This document shows, piece after piece, positions 18,116 through 27,173 of a DNA stretch of 36,590 nt (the stretch's first letter is position 1; the number at the start of each line of letters is the position of its first letter). The notes below the pieces were generated by a model. That model searched no databases, was not told the DNA's origin, and saw only the letters and a list, made by a program, of their open reading frames with translations. The position numbers and the translations under genes are program-made. Source of the DNA: Propionivibrio sp. Its GTDB lineage: Bacteria > Pseudomonadota > Gammaproteobacteria > Burkholderiales > Rhodocyclaceae. The stretch lies in assembly GCF_017995515.1 (NCBI RefSeq), contig NZ_JAGOIT010000012.1, forward strand, positions 1-36,590. The letters are read 5' to 3'.

Positions 18116-19386
18116 GATTGTGAAACGATCTTTCTTTGGTAGGTACGCGCCACGTAGCGATCCACGATGGCAGTAAATTCTTCGGCAATGCGCTCGCCGC
18201 GCAAGGTGACCGTCTTGACACCGTCTTCAAATACCGGCGCCGCCGGTGCCTCGCCGGTCCCTGGCAGGCTGATCCCGATGTTGGCGTGTTTGCTCTCACC
18301 GGGACCATTGACGACGCAGCCCATGACGGCCAGCGTCATGTTTTCCACGCCGTCGTACTCGCCGCGCCACTTCGGCATGTTGTCCCGGACATGTTCCTGG
18401 ATGGAATGCGCCAACTCCTGGAAAAAACTGCTCGTCGTCCGGCCACATCCCGGGCAAGCAGTCACCATCGGGGTGAATGCACGCAGCCCCATCGTCTGCA
18501 GCATCTCCTGCGCGACAACAACTTCCTGCGTACGTTTTCCGCCGGGTTCAGGCGTCAGCGAGACGCGGATGGTATCGCCAATTCCCTCTTGCAAGAGCAC
18601 CGCCATCGCTGCCGTGGAGGCGACGATGCCTTTCGAGCCCATGCCGGCCTCAGTCAAGCCGAGGTGCAGCGGGTAGTCCGAGCGTCGCGACAGTTCTCGA
18701 TAGATCGCGATCAGGTCCTGCACACCCGAGACTTTGCAGGAAAGGATGATGCGATCACCCGACAACCCCAAATCCTCGGCCTTGGCCGCCGACTCGAGCG
18801 CCGAGGCAACCATGGCCTCGCGCATCACACCGACGGCATCCAGCGGTTGCAGGCGTCGTGCATTCTCATCCATGATCCGCGCCAGCAGGTCCTGATCGAG
18901 GCTTCCCCAGTTGACGCCGATGCGCACTGGTTTGCCGTAGCGCGCCGCGATCTCGATCATCTGCGCGAACTGCTCGTCACGCTTCTTGCCATGCCCGACA
19001 TTGCCGGGGTTGATACGGTACTTGTCGAGCACCTGCGCGCACTGGGGGTAGTCCGACAACAAGCGATGGCCGTTGTAATGAAAATCGCCGATCAGCGGAA
19101 CGCCGACGCCCATGGCGTCGAGGTGCGCGCGAATTTTCGGCACGGCGGCGGCGGCCTCCGGCGTATTCACCGTAATGCGCACGAGTTCCGAGCCCGCCCG
19201 AGCAAGCTCGGCGCACTGGATCGCGGTCTTGACCACATCGACCGTATCTGTGTTGGTCATCGACTGGATGACGACCGGTGCGTCGCCCCCGAGCCGCAGC
19301 ACCTGGCCAACGGTGACGCTGCGAGTCTTTCGCCGTGACGCCGGGCCACCGAAGGCTGAGTTCACTGCCGAATCATTCATCTTCAT
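18112..19386 (-). CDS. ispG: 4-hydroxy-3-methylbut-2-enyl diphosphate synthase (MEP pathway)
   Basis: A 424-residue iron-sulfur enzyme that reduces 2-C-methyl-D-erythritol 2,4-cyclodiphosphate to HMBPP in isoprenoid synthesis. The TIM-barrel part includes [30 protein letters not shown] and [10 protein letters not shown]. The C-terminal [4Fe-4S] domain has the ligands in TACPGCGRT and [11 protein letters not shown], plus the closing Glu-containing segment. It carries the long interdomain segment usual for proteobacteria. A second in-frame ATG lies two codons in (MNDS), so the start could be 19380. It overlaps rodZ and hisS by 4 bases each. Confidence 0.96.
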   Translation of the reverse strand: MKMNDSAVNSAFGGPASRRKTRSVTVGQVLRLGGDAPVVIQSMTNTDTVDVVKTAIQCAELARAGSELVRITVNTPEAAAAVPKIRAHLDAMGVGVPLIGDFHYNGHRLLSDYPQCAQVLDKYRINPGNVGHGKKRDEQFAQMIEIAARYGKPVRIGVNWGSLDQDLLARIMDENARRLQPLDAVGVMREAMVASALESAAKAEDLGLSGDRIILSCKVSGVQDLIAIYRELSRRSDYPLHLGLTEAGMGSKGIVASTAAMAVLLQEGIGDTIRVSLTPEPGGKRTQEVVVAQEMLQTMGLRAFTPMVTACPGCGRTTSSFFQELAHSIQEHVRDNMPKWRGEYDGVENMTLAVMGCVVNGPGESKHANIGISLPGTGEAPAAPVFEDGVKTVTLRGERIAEEFTAIVDRYVARTYQRKIVSQS

Positions 19387-20342
19387 TCAATCGTCAATCG
19401 CGCGACATCATCCTTGCTGCGTTTGGACAGGTCGACGGCATTCCCCTTGTAGTGCAAGGTAACGTGCGCCGCGTTGCCGATCACCACCGAAAACGGCGGC
19501 AGACCCTGGACGTCGCGCTGGCTTCCCGCTGGATTCTTCTGCGAGAAAATGACCTGGCCGTTCTTGTCACGCACTTCCACCCAGGACGGTTGCGCAAAAC
19601 TAAACTTCAGGACGTTCGGAGCCGGTGGCTGAGCTTCTACGGCCAGCCCCTCAGGCGGTTGAACGACTGGTGCCGGCTCGCTCGCAGCTTCCGGGACAAC
19701 CACGGGCTGCTCTGGCGCAACCGACGCAAACTGCTCGACTGGAGCAGGCGTCTCGGGCAGTACCGGTGGCGTATCCGCAACGGTTTCAACAATGGCCTCA
19801 TTCGACTGTGAAGCATCCTTGATCGCCTGCACCGTCGATTGCCAGATGTCGGGTGGAAGGAAGAAATAGGCCACCAAGGCCAAAACCAGAACGAGCAGTC
19901 CGGCAAGGACACGCAACACATCCCTGCGATCCGACTTTCCTTCCTTCGGCATACTCACTGGCGTACCTTCTGCACCGCGCAGCTCGGGTGACTTGGGCAT
20001 GGCCATACCTTCGAGCGCGGACATCAGCAGTTGCCCGTCGAGACCGACAAGACGCGCGTAGTTGCGCACGAAGCCGCGAATCATCGTCTTGCCAGGCAGA
20101 CTCGTCCAGTCATCCTGCTCGAGCGATTCGACCTGACGGTTGCTCAGCTTGAGGGCTCGTGCGGCGTCATCGACCGACAGTCCGGCGCGTTCCCGCCCCG
20201 CCCTGAGTTGCTGGCCGACGCTCGGCCCGGACATCATCGGCGACGACGCGGTATCGTTCCCGACGCCGCCGTTGGCGGAGTGATCGGTTGAATCAGTCAT
20301 CATGCGTTCGGCAGGATCTCCGGAAGAAGACGGCACGCTCAT
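19383..20342 (-). CDS. rodZ: RodZ, cell-shape protein linking MreB to the membrane
   Basis: A 319-residue protein with the RodZ order: a cytoplasmic helix-turn-helix domain (about 44-105, [19 protein letters not shown] then [13 protein letters not shown] and [15 protein letters not shown]), a basic stretch (KEGKSDRRD), a single membrane helix ([18 protein letters not shown]), a Pro/Val/Glu-rich periplasmic linker and a C-terminal DUF4115-type beta domain ([20 protein letters not shown]). The HTH binds MreB rather than DNA in studied members. The order pilW-rodZ-ispG is common in proteobacteria. Confidence 0.93.
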   Translation of the reverse strand: MSVPSSSGDPAERMMTDSTDHSANGGVGNDTASSPMMSGPSVGQQLRAGRERAGLSVDDAARALKLSNRQVESLEQDDWTSLPGKTMIRGFVRNYARLVGLDGQLLMSALEGMAMPKSPELRGAEGTPVSMPKEGKSDRRDVLRVLAGLLVLVLALVAYFFLPPDIWQSTVQAIKDASQSNEAIVETVADTPPVLPETPAPVEQFASVAPEQPVVVPEAASEPAPVVQPPEGLAVEAQPPAPNVLKFSFAQPSWVEVRDKNGQVIFSQKNPAGSQRDVQGLPPFSVVIGNAAHVTLHYKGNAVDLSKRSKDDVARLTIE

Positions 20343-21154
20343 TCGAAATTCCCTCGCAATAGCTCCTGATACTCCGGAGAATCCGGGTACTTGCGCCGCA
20401 ACTGTGCAGCCAGGCTGCTCTCGGTAGAATTGTCACCGAGACGGCGTTCGACCCGCAGGTAAAGCCACAGGACCTCGGCGCTCGGGTCGCCAGTACGGGT
20501 CACAGTCTTCAAGTACTCCCGCGCGCCGTCAAAATTCCCACGCTGGTAGAGAATCTTCGCGAGCTGGAAGAGCGCCTGCGGGTTCTCGGGCATGAGGCGC
20601 AGGCTTTTCCGGACGTGTTCCTCTGCGATATCCAGTTCACCCAGTTTTATGTAACAAGCTCCCGCATTCAGGTAAGCCAGCGCAGGCGTCTGGTACAGGG
20701 GATTCTTCATTGCCTTTTCAAAGTACGGAAACGACTCGCGCTCCTTGCCCGTCTGGCAAAGAAACCATCCGTAGTTGTTGTTGATCTCGGGGTCGTTTTC
20801 GGCAATGTCCAGCGCACGCTTGAAATCGCTTTCGGCTGACGCAAGTTCTTTGATGTAGTACAGCACCAAACCGCGTGTGCTGTACGCCGGCGCGTAGTCA
20901 GGATTGATTGAAGTCGCAATCGTCAGTTCTTCGAGCGCGACGATCAGATTTCCCGACTGGAAGTAAAGCGCACCCAGTTCGGTGTGCAGTTTCGCCCGTG
21001 TGACAACGTCTTTCGGCTTACCCGAGGTCGCGGAGCTATCCGCTGATGAGGTGTTCGAGTTTTGATTCTGCCCGTACGCCATCGAAGCGGAGAACAAGGC
21101 AACCCAAGACACGCACACACAAACCGACAGCTTCCGCAGCTCCAGCAATTTCAT
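20339..21154 (-). CDS. pilW: PilW/PilF-like TPR protein for type IV pilus assembly
   Basis: A 271-residue exported protein. The start at 21154 ([10 protein letters not shown]) is chosen because it gives a proper signal peptide ending near SMAYG-Q and overlaps the rlmN stop by 4 bases. An upstream start at 21238 would only add rlmN-overlapping residues. Several TPR repeats follow, for example [63 protein letters not shown] and [21 protein letters not shown]. PilW/PilF is the pilotin that helps the PilQ secretin assemble. PilF-type pilotins are lipoproteins; no classic lipobox is seen here, which is mildly odd. A general TPR role is the alternative. Confidence 0.85.
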   Translation of the reverse strand: MKLLELRKLSVCVCVSWVALFSASMAYGQNQNSNTSSADSSATSGKPKDVVTRAKLHTELGALYFQSGNLIVALEELTIATSINPDYAPAYSTRGLVLYYIKELASAESDFKRALDIAENDPEINNNYGWFLCQTGKERESFPYFEKAMKNPLYQTPALAYLNAGACYIKLGELDIAEEHVRKSLRLMPENPQALFQLAKILYQRGNFDGAREYLKTVTRTGDPSAEVLWLYLRVERRLGDNSTESSLAAQLRRKYPDSPEYQELLRGNFE

Positions 21155-22251
21155 TGTGTTCTGACCTCGTGCAAATCGATCACCCGACGCGCGGTACGCC
21201 GCGTCTTGTCGAGGACTTGTCCGGCCAACTGGCCGCACGCGGCATCGATATCATCGCCGCGCGTTTTGCGCGTCGTCGTCACGATGCCTGCGTTCATCAG
21301 GATTTCCGCAAACCGGCGGATGCGCACGGCCGGCGATCTGCGATACGGCGAGCCGGGAAACGGATTGAATGGAATCAGATTGAACTTGCACGGCACCGTT
21401 CGCGTCAGCTCAAGCAATTCGCGCGCATGTGCATCCGAATCGTTGACGCCGTCAAGCATCACGTACTCAAAGGTCACGAAATCGCGAGGCGCCTTCTTCA
21501 GGTAACGCCGGCACGCGTCCATGAGTTCGCGCAGGGGGTACTTCTGGTTGATCGGCACCAACTCATCGCGCAACCGGTCGTTCGGCGCGTGCAGCGATAC
21601 CGCGAGCGCCACGGCGCATTCATCGCCGAGGCGGCCCATGGCTGGCACCAGACCGGATGTGGACACGGTCACCCTGCGACGCGACAAACCGTAGGCGTTG
21701 TCGTCGAGCATCAGGCGCAGCGCTGCCACGGTGTTGTCGAAATTCGCCAGCGGCTCGCCCATGCCCATCAGCACCACGTTGCTGATGATGCGCTCGCCCT
21801 TTGCATCGGCCCCCAGCGCACGGTTGGCCTGCCACAGCTGGCCAATAATCTCGCCGACGGTGAGATTGCGACTGAAACCCTGTTTTCCCGTCGAGCAAAA
21901 AGAGCAATCGAGCGCGCATCCCGCCTGCGTCGAGACACATAGCGTTCCGCGATCGTCTTCAGGGATGTAAACCGTCTCGACCGCATTCCCGCCGCCGACG
22001 TCAAACAGGAACTTGCGCGTGCCGTCATCTGAGCGTTTGTCCGAAACAATTGCCGGCGGCACCACAACCGCCTCCGCCAGGAGCTTTTCGCGCAAGCTCT
22101 TGGCGATATCCGTCATGGCATTGAAATCGCACTGGCCGAAGCGGTGTATCCAGCGCAAGATCTGACGCGCACGAAACGGCTTTTCGCCATGTTCTGCGAA
22201 AAAAACCGTCAGACCTGCCGCATCGAAGTCAAAAAGATTGGTAGCCACCAT
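21151..22251 (-). CDS. rlmN: RlmN, dual-specificity 23S rRNA/tRNA adenine-C2 methyltransferase
   Basis: A 366-residue radical SAM enzyme that methylates C2 of A2503 in 23S rRNA and A37 in some tRNAs. The cluster motif CxxxCxxC is in [16 protein letters not shown]. The N-terminal accessory domain has [16 protein letters not shown]. Other landmarks are [33 protein letters not shown] and [13 protein letters not shown]. The second catalytic Cys, which forms the methyl-thioether intermediate, fits [11 protein letters not shown] at the C-terminus. The gap to ndk is 25 bases. Confidence 0.96.
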   Translation of the reverse strand: MVATNLFDFDAAGLTVFFAEHGEKPFRARQILRWIHRFGQCDFNAMTDIAKSLREKLLAEAVVVPPAIVSDKRSDDGTRKFLFDVGGGNAVETVYIPEDDRGTLCVSTQAGCALDCSFCSTGKQGFSRNLTVGEIIGQLWQANRALGADAKGERIISNVVLMGMGEPLANFDNTVAALRLMLDDNAYGLSRRRVTVSTSGLVPAMGRLGDECAVALAVSLHAPNDRLRDELVPINQKYPLRELMDACRRYLKKAPRDFVTFEYVMLDGVNDSDAHARELLELTRTVPCKFNLIPFNPFPGSPYRRSPAVRIRRFAEILMNAGIVTTTRKTRGDDIDAACGQLAGQVLDKTRRTARRVIDLHEVRTQ

Positions 22252-22276
22252 GCAAACCCTGAAGACGGCCCTGCGA

Positions 22277-22705
22277 TCAACGTCCGGAGTAGACGTTCAT
22301 TTCGGGGAAGAAGAAGGCGACTTCTACCTTGGCCGTCTCGGGGCCGTCCGATCCATGCACCGCGTTGGCATCAATCGACGTCGCAAAGTCGGCACGAATC
22401 GTTCCCGGAGCAGCTTTGCTCGGATCAGTCGCCCCCATCAGCTCGCGATTCTTGGCGATCGCATTCTCGCCTTCCAGCGCCTGGACCATGACCGGGCCCG
22501 AGGTCATGAACTCAACGAGTTCCTTGAAGAAAGAACGCTCCCGATGCACCGCATAGAACGCCCCCGCTTCCTGCGGTGAAAGCCATGCCATCTTCGAGGC
22601 GACGATCTTCAGACCATTGGTTTCAAAGCGGGAATAGATCTTCCCGATCACGTTTTTCGCAACGGCATCAGGCTTGATGATGGAGAGGGTGCGTTCAATG
22701 GCCAT
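22277..22705 (-). CDS. ndk: Nucleoside diphosphate kinase
   Basis: A 142-residue enzyme that exchanges the terminal phosphate among NTPs and NDPs. It starts with the family signature [18 protein letters not shown]. The catalytic His is in [12 protein letters not shown], with the substrate-binding Lys near residue 12 and Arg in [18 protein letters not shown]. Start 22705 is preceded by AGGAG with 8 bases of spacing; in-frame codons further upstream do not fit the family. It is the first gene of the 16-gene minus-strand run. Confidence 0.97.
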   Translation of the reverse strand: MAIERTLSIIKPDAVAKNVIGKIYSRFETNGLKIVASKMAWLSPQEAGAFYAVHRERSFFKELVEFMTSGPVMVQALEGENAIAKNRELMGATDPSKAAPGTIRADFATSIDANAVHGSDGPETAKVEVAFFFPEMNVYSGR

Positions 22706-22778
22706 GAATCTAGACTCCTGAGAAGAACAAGAAGGGGCAATAGCAAACGAGTCCGGCGGAATTCCCGGATAACTTTTA

Positions 22779-22787
22779 ATTCTACCA
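22779..22787 (-). promoter_or_regulatory. Extended -10 candidate for the ndk-purA operon
   Basis: On the minus strand, TGG directly precedes TAGAAT (-10 at 22784-22779), the TGN extended -10 pattern. No good -35 is seen at 16-17 bases. The start would be near 22772, leaving a leader of about 65 bases. Confidence 0.4.
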
Positions 22788-22931
22788 ATAGTCGGCACCC
22801 TTTGCCGTATAGACCAGCAAACGAGGACGCGAACACCGCGCGAGCCGCATCGCTCGCGTTCTGCAGACCGCTGCAACGCCAGAGCATCCTACGAACGCTT
22901 GACTGGATTCCGACCGGGTTCCGAATTTCCA

Positions 22932-22960
22932 TTGCCGGCAGACACCGGGTCGGGCATAGT
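22932..22960 (+). promoter_or_regulatory. Promoter candidate for the HDOD gene
   Basis: TTGCCG (22932-22937), 17 bases and CATAGT (22955-22960), each with four of six consensus bases. The start would be near 22967, about 75 bases before the ATG. Confidence 0.35.
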
Positions 22961-23040
22961 AGCACTTCGATGCGGCCAACTCTATTTCGAAATCAGCGCA
23001 TTAGCGAACGTTCCTCGCGCGACTATTGAAGTTGAAATCC

Positions 23041-23919
23041 ATGACCGAGCAATCGCTAAAAAACATTGATGACTGGGTGGCGCTTCTCAGCAGCAAGGAG
23101 ATGCCCATCCTCCGGCAGACAGCCCGAAGGCTTGAACAATGCTACGAACGCGTCGACTCGATCAGCGGTCGAGACATCGCAAGCATCGTACTGCAGGACC
23201 CATTGATGGCCGTTCGCGTCCTGGCCTACATCCAGCCCTTTACCGGCAAGCATCTGCGCTCGGACATCACGACGATCGCCAACGCCGTCATGATGCTTGG
23301 CATCGAACCGTTTTTCCGGAAGTTCGAGACTCCCGCGACGATTGAATCCGCCTTGAAAGATGAGCCGCAGGCGCTGCTCGGCGTACTGCAGGTCATCCGG
23401 CGTGTCCAGCGTGCATCCCGCTACGCGCACGACTGGGCCTTTGAACGCCACGACCTGAACATCGAAGAAGTCACGCTTGCAGCACTTCTGCACGATCTTG
23501 GCGAGGTCCTGCTATGGTGCTTCGCGCCAAAACTGGCATCCGAGATCCGCGAAAGACTGCAGAAGGACAAGACGCTGCGCAGTCACATTGCGCAGCAGGA
23601 AGTCCTCGGCTTTCCCTTGATCGACCTGCAAAAGGCGCTATGCACGGCATGGCACCTGCCCGAATTGCTGAATGCGCTGATGGATGACGCGAATGCGCAT
23701 CTGCCACGCGTTCAGAACGTGACGCTGGCGGTAAACCTCGCCCGCCACTCGACCGACGACTGGAACAACACTGCATTGCCCGATGATTTTGCCTCAATCG
23801 AGCGGCTCTTGCATATCGATCGGCATACGCTACTGAATCGGCTTGGAATCCCCGGTGATGCGATCCAAAGATTCATGCTTGCACAAGAAACAGACGATTC
23901 AAGCAAGCCGACTGCCTGA
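23041..23919 (+). CDS. HDOD-domain protein, putative signalling protein
   Basis: A 292-residue protein dominated by one HDOD domain (about 15-210), a degenerate relative of HD phosphohydrolases. Family features are ASIVLQDPLMAVRVLAYIQ, ITTIANAVMMLGIEPFF and the HD-like helix TLAALLHDLGEVLLWCFAP with its HD pair. Then come EVLGFPLIDLQKALCTAWHLPELL and a C-terminal helical part. HDOD proteins are linked to signalling, motility and stress in proteobacteria, but most lack proven enzyme activity. ATG 23041 is chosen; a TTG five codons upstream is in frame but less likely. It stands alone with its own promoter, facing the SRP RNA gene. Confidence 0.85.
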   Translation: MTEQSLKNIDDWVALLSSKEMPILRQTARRLEQCYERVDSISGRDIASIVLQDPLMAVRVLAYIQPFTGKHLRSDITTIANAVMMLGIEPFFRKFETPATIESALKDEPQALLGVLQVIRRVQRASRYAHDWAFERHDLNIEEVTLAALLHDLGEVLLWCFAPKLASEIRERLQKDKTLRSHIAQQEVLGFPLIDLQKALCTAWHLPELLNALMDDANAHLPRVQNVTLAVNLARHSTDDWNNTALPDDFASIERLLHIDRHTLLNRLGIPGDAIQRFMLAQETDDSSKPTA

Positions 23920-23977
23920 TTCCCGCACAGCCGCCGTTCTGGCCGAACGCACGCGCGGCAAACGCAGAAAAGAAGAT

Positions 23978-24072
23978 GGCGAGCCTTACCCCGGCACTCA
24001 CGGTAAATAGCTGTGGCTGCTTCCTTCCGGACCTGACCAAGTTCACTACGCCGCAATGCGGGGAGACCCGCC
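23978..24072 (-). ncRNA. ffs: 4.5S RNA, small bacterial signal recognition particle RNA
   Basis: Reading the minus strand from 24072, the RNA contains the invariant SRP domain IV loop GGTCAGGTCCGGAAGGAAGC near its middle. Its ends pair: 5' GGCGGGTC with 3' GGCTCGCC, then CCCC with GGGG, giving the single long hairpin of the 4.5S type, about 95 nt. It binds Ffh and guides nascent membrane proteins to FtsY and SecYEG. A -10 box is placed so that transcription would start at the paired 5' end, which supports the boundary. The 3' end is estimated from pairing and is followed by a T-rich stretch. Confidence 0.93.
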
Positions 24073-24079
24073 GACGCGA

Positions 24080-24088
24080 ATAGTACCA
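24080..24088 (-). promoter_or_regulatory. Promoter -10 of ffs
   Basis: On the minus strand TGG (24088-24086) precedes TACTAT (24085-24080), an extended -10. Its spacing predicts a start at about 24072-24073, matching the paired 5' end of the SRP RNA. Confidence 0.6.
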
Positions 24089-24136
24089 CAGGCACTGCAG
24101 CGCGCGCAGCCGAAGTGGCGGCAACGCATCTTTGTT

Positions 24137-24406
24137 CTACTCCTCGTCGTTCAGAATTCGCGCAGCAGACTCGTCGTCAATAGCGTTCATTCGCCAGGCA
24201 AAGACGCCGACGATGAGCAGGCAGATCACCAGAACGCCCTGCCCGCTCATATAAAAGCCCAACGGAAAGCCGAAGACAGTGATTGCGTTGAGCTCGCGCG
24301 CAAAGAAACTCACGCCAAAAGTCACGACGAACCAGAGCAGCAGCAAGCCGATGGTGAGTCGCAACGTTCGTCGCCAGTAAGTACTCTTCTGCCGCAAGTG
24401 CTTCAT
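24137..24406 (-). CDS. DUF4212 small subunit of a sodium:solute symporter
   Basis: An 89-residue membrane protein with a basic start (KHLRQKSTYWRRTLRLT) and two membrane helices (about 18-35 and 52-72) joined by FFARELNAITVFGFPLGFYMSGQG. This layout fits the DUF4212 small-subunit family that accompanies VC_2705-type symporters. The loop and conserved FGFPLGFY segment match recalled members. It overlaps the large-subunit stop by 4 bases, as usual for this pair. It probably stabilises or regulates the transporter rather than carrying solute itself, which is an inference. Confidence 0.85.
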   Translation of the reverse strand: MKHLRQKSTYWRRTLRLTIGLLLLWFVVTFGVSFFARELNAITVFGFPLGFYMSGQGVLVICLLIVGVFAWRMNAIDDESAARILNDEE

Positions 24407-26454
24407 CTTGACGCCTCCGGCCCGCTCGCCTCCGGGGAGCGCACTAGCTCAACCAAACCTTGCTCCTCCGAGGATGGCGGTTCGGTCAACAGGCTGACCA
24501 GCACGATACTGACGAATCCGGCCGCGACGCCCCAGATTCCCGCGGACGTCGATTGAATGCCCAACCAGGGTTCCATGCCAATGCCGTGCAGCCCGAGCCA
24601 CGGGATCGCGTTGAATTGAACACGCACCATGTAGTACAGCGTCACCGAGAGACCGATCAGCATGCCGGCGACGGCTCCCGCTCGATTCACGCGCTTCCAG
24701 AAAATGCCGAGCACGAGCGCCGGGAAGAACGCCGCACCGGCGAGCGAGAACGCCCATGCAACCATGGCGAGGATCGTCGCCGGCTTTTGCGAGGCAACCG
24801 CAGCGGCAAGGACGGCCACGACCAGCAACAGGGTCTTCGACACAACGAGCCGCCAGTGCGTCGATGCGTTCGGACGCAGGACCTTGTAGTAGACGTCGTG
24901 TGACAAGGCGCCGGTAATCGTCAGCAACAAACCGTCCGCGGTGGACAACGCCGCGGCCAGCGCGCCGGCCGCAACCAGGCCGGAAATGACGTAAGGCAAG
25001 CCGGCGATCTCCGGGATGGCGAGAACGATCACATCGGGATTCAGAGCGAGCTCCGCCAGCTGCAGCAGCCCGTCACCGTTGATGTCTTCGATCGAAACCA
25101 GACCGAGCTTTCCCCAGGCATTGACCCAGCCAGGCAACTCGCTGATGCCGACACCGACGAGCCGGGAATAGATCTCGAACTTGGCGAACACGGCATAAGC
25201 CGGCGCCGTCAGATAGAGCGCCAGGATGAAGAGCAGCGACCAGAACACCGAACTACGCGCCTCACGCACGCTGGGCGTCGTGTAGTAACGCATCAGCATG
25301 TGCGGTAGCGCCGCCGTACCGATCATCAGGCAAAATACGAGCGCAATGAAGTTTGTACGCGAGGTTCTGCGTTCAGCTTCGGTACGCCCCGGATACGGTT
25401 CGGCGTGATGGACAAGTTCGCTACCACGATCCGCCGCCTGTTGCTGCAAGGACGACCAATAGCTGTGCGCGGCATCCGGCGTCTTCGGCAGTTCGCGCCG
25501 CTGCCGTTCGAGCGCGAAAACGTCACGCATGGCGACGTTGCTGTTCTTGAGCGTATCGATCTCGTCAGCCAGCCGGCGGCGCTCGTCGACCAGCGACTGC
25601 GGCAGCCCCGCGATCCTTGCCGCATAGACATCTGAACGCTCACGGAATAGGCGACGCACTTCGGCGTCGACTGGATCGCTGGCGATCCGGTTCTCAAGCT
25701 GAGAGACCTGCTGCATCACCTGGCCGTACATGATCTGCGGAATGGGCACGCCGGTGGTCTTGTACGACAGCATCGCCACCGGGACGATGTAGGCGACGAC
25801 CAGCACCAGATACTGCGCGGCCTGCGTCCAGGTCACCGCGCGCATGCCGCCGAGGAAGGAGCAGACCAGAATCCCCGCCAGACCGACAAACACCCCGATC
25901 TCGAACTGCAAGCCGACGAAGCGGCTGGTGATCAAGCCGACGCCGTAGATCTGGGCAACCACGTAAACAAAGGAACAGAGCACAGCGGCGGCGACACCGA
26001 CAAGGCGCGCGACGTTGCCGCCGTAGCGCGCACCAAGGAAATCGGGAATCGTATATTGGCCGAAGCGCCGCAGATACGGCGCCAGCAAGAGTGCGACGAG
26101 GACAAAGCCGCCGGTCCAGCCCATCACGTAGGCCAGGCCTTGATAGCCGGTGAGATAGAGCGTTCCGGCGAGCCCGATGAACGAAGCTGCGCTCATCCAG
26201 TCGGCACCGGTCGCCATGCCGTTGAATACGGCCGGAATCCGCCGCCCGGCGACGTAGTATTCGGCGACGTTCGAGGTCCGCGCGAGGATGCCGATAGTGG
26301 CGTAAAGCACGATGGTCAGAAAGAGGAAGGCGTAACCGATCCAGCGAGCCGGAAGGCCGAAATGCTCAAGCACGCCGAGCGCGACGATGAAAAGTATGAA
26401 GCTCGCGCTGTAGATCGCGTAGGAACGTCGAAGTTGTGCCGTCGATTCGAGCAT
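24403..26454 (-). CDS. Sodium:solute symporter large subunit (VC_2705-like, probably acetate/short organic acid)
   Basis: A 683-residue polytopic membrane protein of the SSS family, related to ActP. Core features are EYYVAGRRIPAVFNGMATGADWMSAASFIG, the ADGLLLTITGALSHDVY segment and many hydrophobic helices with small-residue packing. Residues about 240-366 form a long, charged, helix-rich insertion (QVSQLENRIASDP, ERRRLADEIDTLKN, FALERQRRELPK), much of it likely coiled coil, between two membrane helices. Substrate is inferred from family and from the co-oriented acs cluster: acetate or a similar monocarboxylate, driven by sodium. It follows the exonuclease gene after 3 bases and overlaps the small subunit by 4. 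Confidence 0.85.
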   Translation of the reverse strand: MLESTAQLRRSYAIYSASFILFIVALGVLEHFGLPARWIGYAFLFLTIVLYATIGILARTSNVAEYYVAGRRIPAVFNGMATGADWMSAASFIGLAGTLYLTGYQGLAYVMGWTGGFVLVALLLAPYLRRFGQYTIPDFLGARYGGNVARLVGVAAAVLCSFVYVVAQIYGVGLITSRFVGLQFEIGVFVGLAGILVCSFLGGMRAVTWTQAAQYLVLVVAYIVPVAMLSYKTTGVPIPQIMYGQVMQQVSQLENRIASDPVDAEVRRLFRERSDVYAARIAGLPQSLVDERRRLADEIDTLKNSNVAMRDVFALERQRRELPKTPDAAHSYWSSLQQQAADRGSELVHHAEPYPGRTEAERRTSRTNFIALVFCLMIGTAALPHMLMRYYTTPSVREARSSVFWSLLFILALYLTAPAYAVFAKFEIYSRLVGVGISELPGWVNAWGKLGLVSIEDINGDGLLQLAELALNPDVIVLAIPEIAGLPYVISGLVAAGALAAALSTADGLLLTITGALSHDVYYKVLRPNASTHWRLVVSKTLLLVVAVLAAAVASQKPATILAMVAWAFSLAGAAFFPALVLGIFWKRVNRAGAVAGMLIGLSVTLYYMVRVQFNAIPWLGLHGIGMEPWLGIQSTSAGIWGVAAGFVSIVLVSLLTEPPSSEEQGLVELVRSPEASGPEASR

Positions 26455-26457
26455 GGT

Positions 26458-27171
26458 TCAGCGACACTCCTGCATCCAGCGCCGAGCCTTTTCGATACGC
26501 AGGAAAGCGGCTGGAGAGTTCACCCCCTTCTGTCGACCGCCGGCGATTGCCACCTGCAAGAGCTTGGCGGTCGCGTAGGCGTCCGAAACGGCGTTGTGGC
26601 GCAGGATGTTTTCGATGCCGAAATGGTGCAGCCAGTCGTCGAGCGCCACGTTCAGGTCTCCGCGGAAACTGTAGAAATCGGGCAACACCCAGGCGAGGTC
26701 GATCCACGGCTGATCGAGTTCCATCCCGAGGTACTCGCGCATCGCCTTGCCGATCATCGACTGGTCGAAAAAGGCATGGTAGGCCACCAGCGGCGACTTG
26801 CCAACGTACTGCAGAAAGGCGAGCAAGCCTTCGACCGGATCGACGCCGCCGCTCTGTGCCGAGCCGCCGATGCCGTGGATCAGGATGTTGGCGTGCGTGC
26901 TGACCTGCGCCTGGCGCAGGACGACCTGAAACGCATCGCTGAAATCGAGCCGACCTTCGCGCAGGGCAATGGCGCCGATTGAAATCAGCCGATCCTTCTT
27001 CATGTTCAGCCCGCTCGTTTCGACATCGACGACGACGTAGCGCTGCGCTTCATGCACCAGCGAGAGATCGGCCGCAGGCAGCCGATGCCAGTCGTCGATC
27101 GTCGCCTGCTGTGCGGGCGCAAGGCTCACCCGGTTTGCTGCGTTGCCGAACAGCGTTTTCAGCCAGCGCAT
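26458..27171 (-). CDS. DnaQ-like 3'-5' exonuclease (DEDDh)
   Basis: A 237-residue protein with one DEDDh exonuclease domain. All five catalytic residues are visible: D49 and E51 in VDVETSG, D136 in HAFFDQSM, and H192 and D197 in HNAVSDAYAT. The DEDDh fold uses two metal ions to remove 3'-terminal nucleotides from DNA or RNA. It has no polymerase, UvrC-like or BRCT partner domain. It lies between the CBS/nucleotidyltransferase gene (2-base gap) and the symporter gene (3-base gap), so it belongs to the acetate transporter operon rather than a replication locus. The true substrate in this context is unknown. Confidence 0.9.
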   Translation of the reverse strand: MRWLKTLFGNAANRVSLAPAQQATIDDWHRLPAADLSLVHEAQRYVVVDVETSGLNMKKDRLISIGAIALREGRLDFSDAFQVVLRQAQVSTHANILIHGIGGSAQSGGVDPVEGLLAFLQYVGKSPLVAYHAFFDQSMIGKAMREYLGMELDQPWIDLAWVLPDFYSFRGDLNVALDDWLHHFGIENILRHNAVSDAYATAKLLQVAIAGGRQKGVNSPAAFLRIEKARRWMQECR

Positions 27172-27173
27172 GG

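Larger units (their letters stand above)
22706..23040. other. 335-base divergent gap between ndk and the HDOD gene
   Basis: No convincing coding sequence is seen. It carries the ndk ribosome-binding site, a candidate ndk promoter (22779-22787), a candidate HDOD promoter (22932-22960) and a perfect 7-bp stem, CGCGAGC/GCTCGCG, at 22839-22858 between them. That stem has no T-run and could be an operator or chance in GC-rich DNA. Confidence 0.55.

Noticed and set aside
22802-23029. Possible 75-residue gene in the ndk-HDOD gap
   Set aside because: No ribosome-binding site, odd composition, and it overlaps likely promoter elements of both neighbours.
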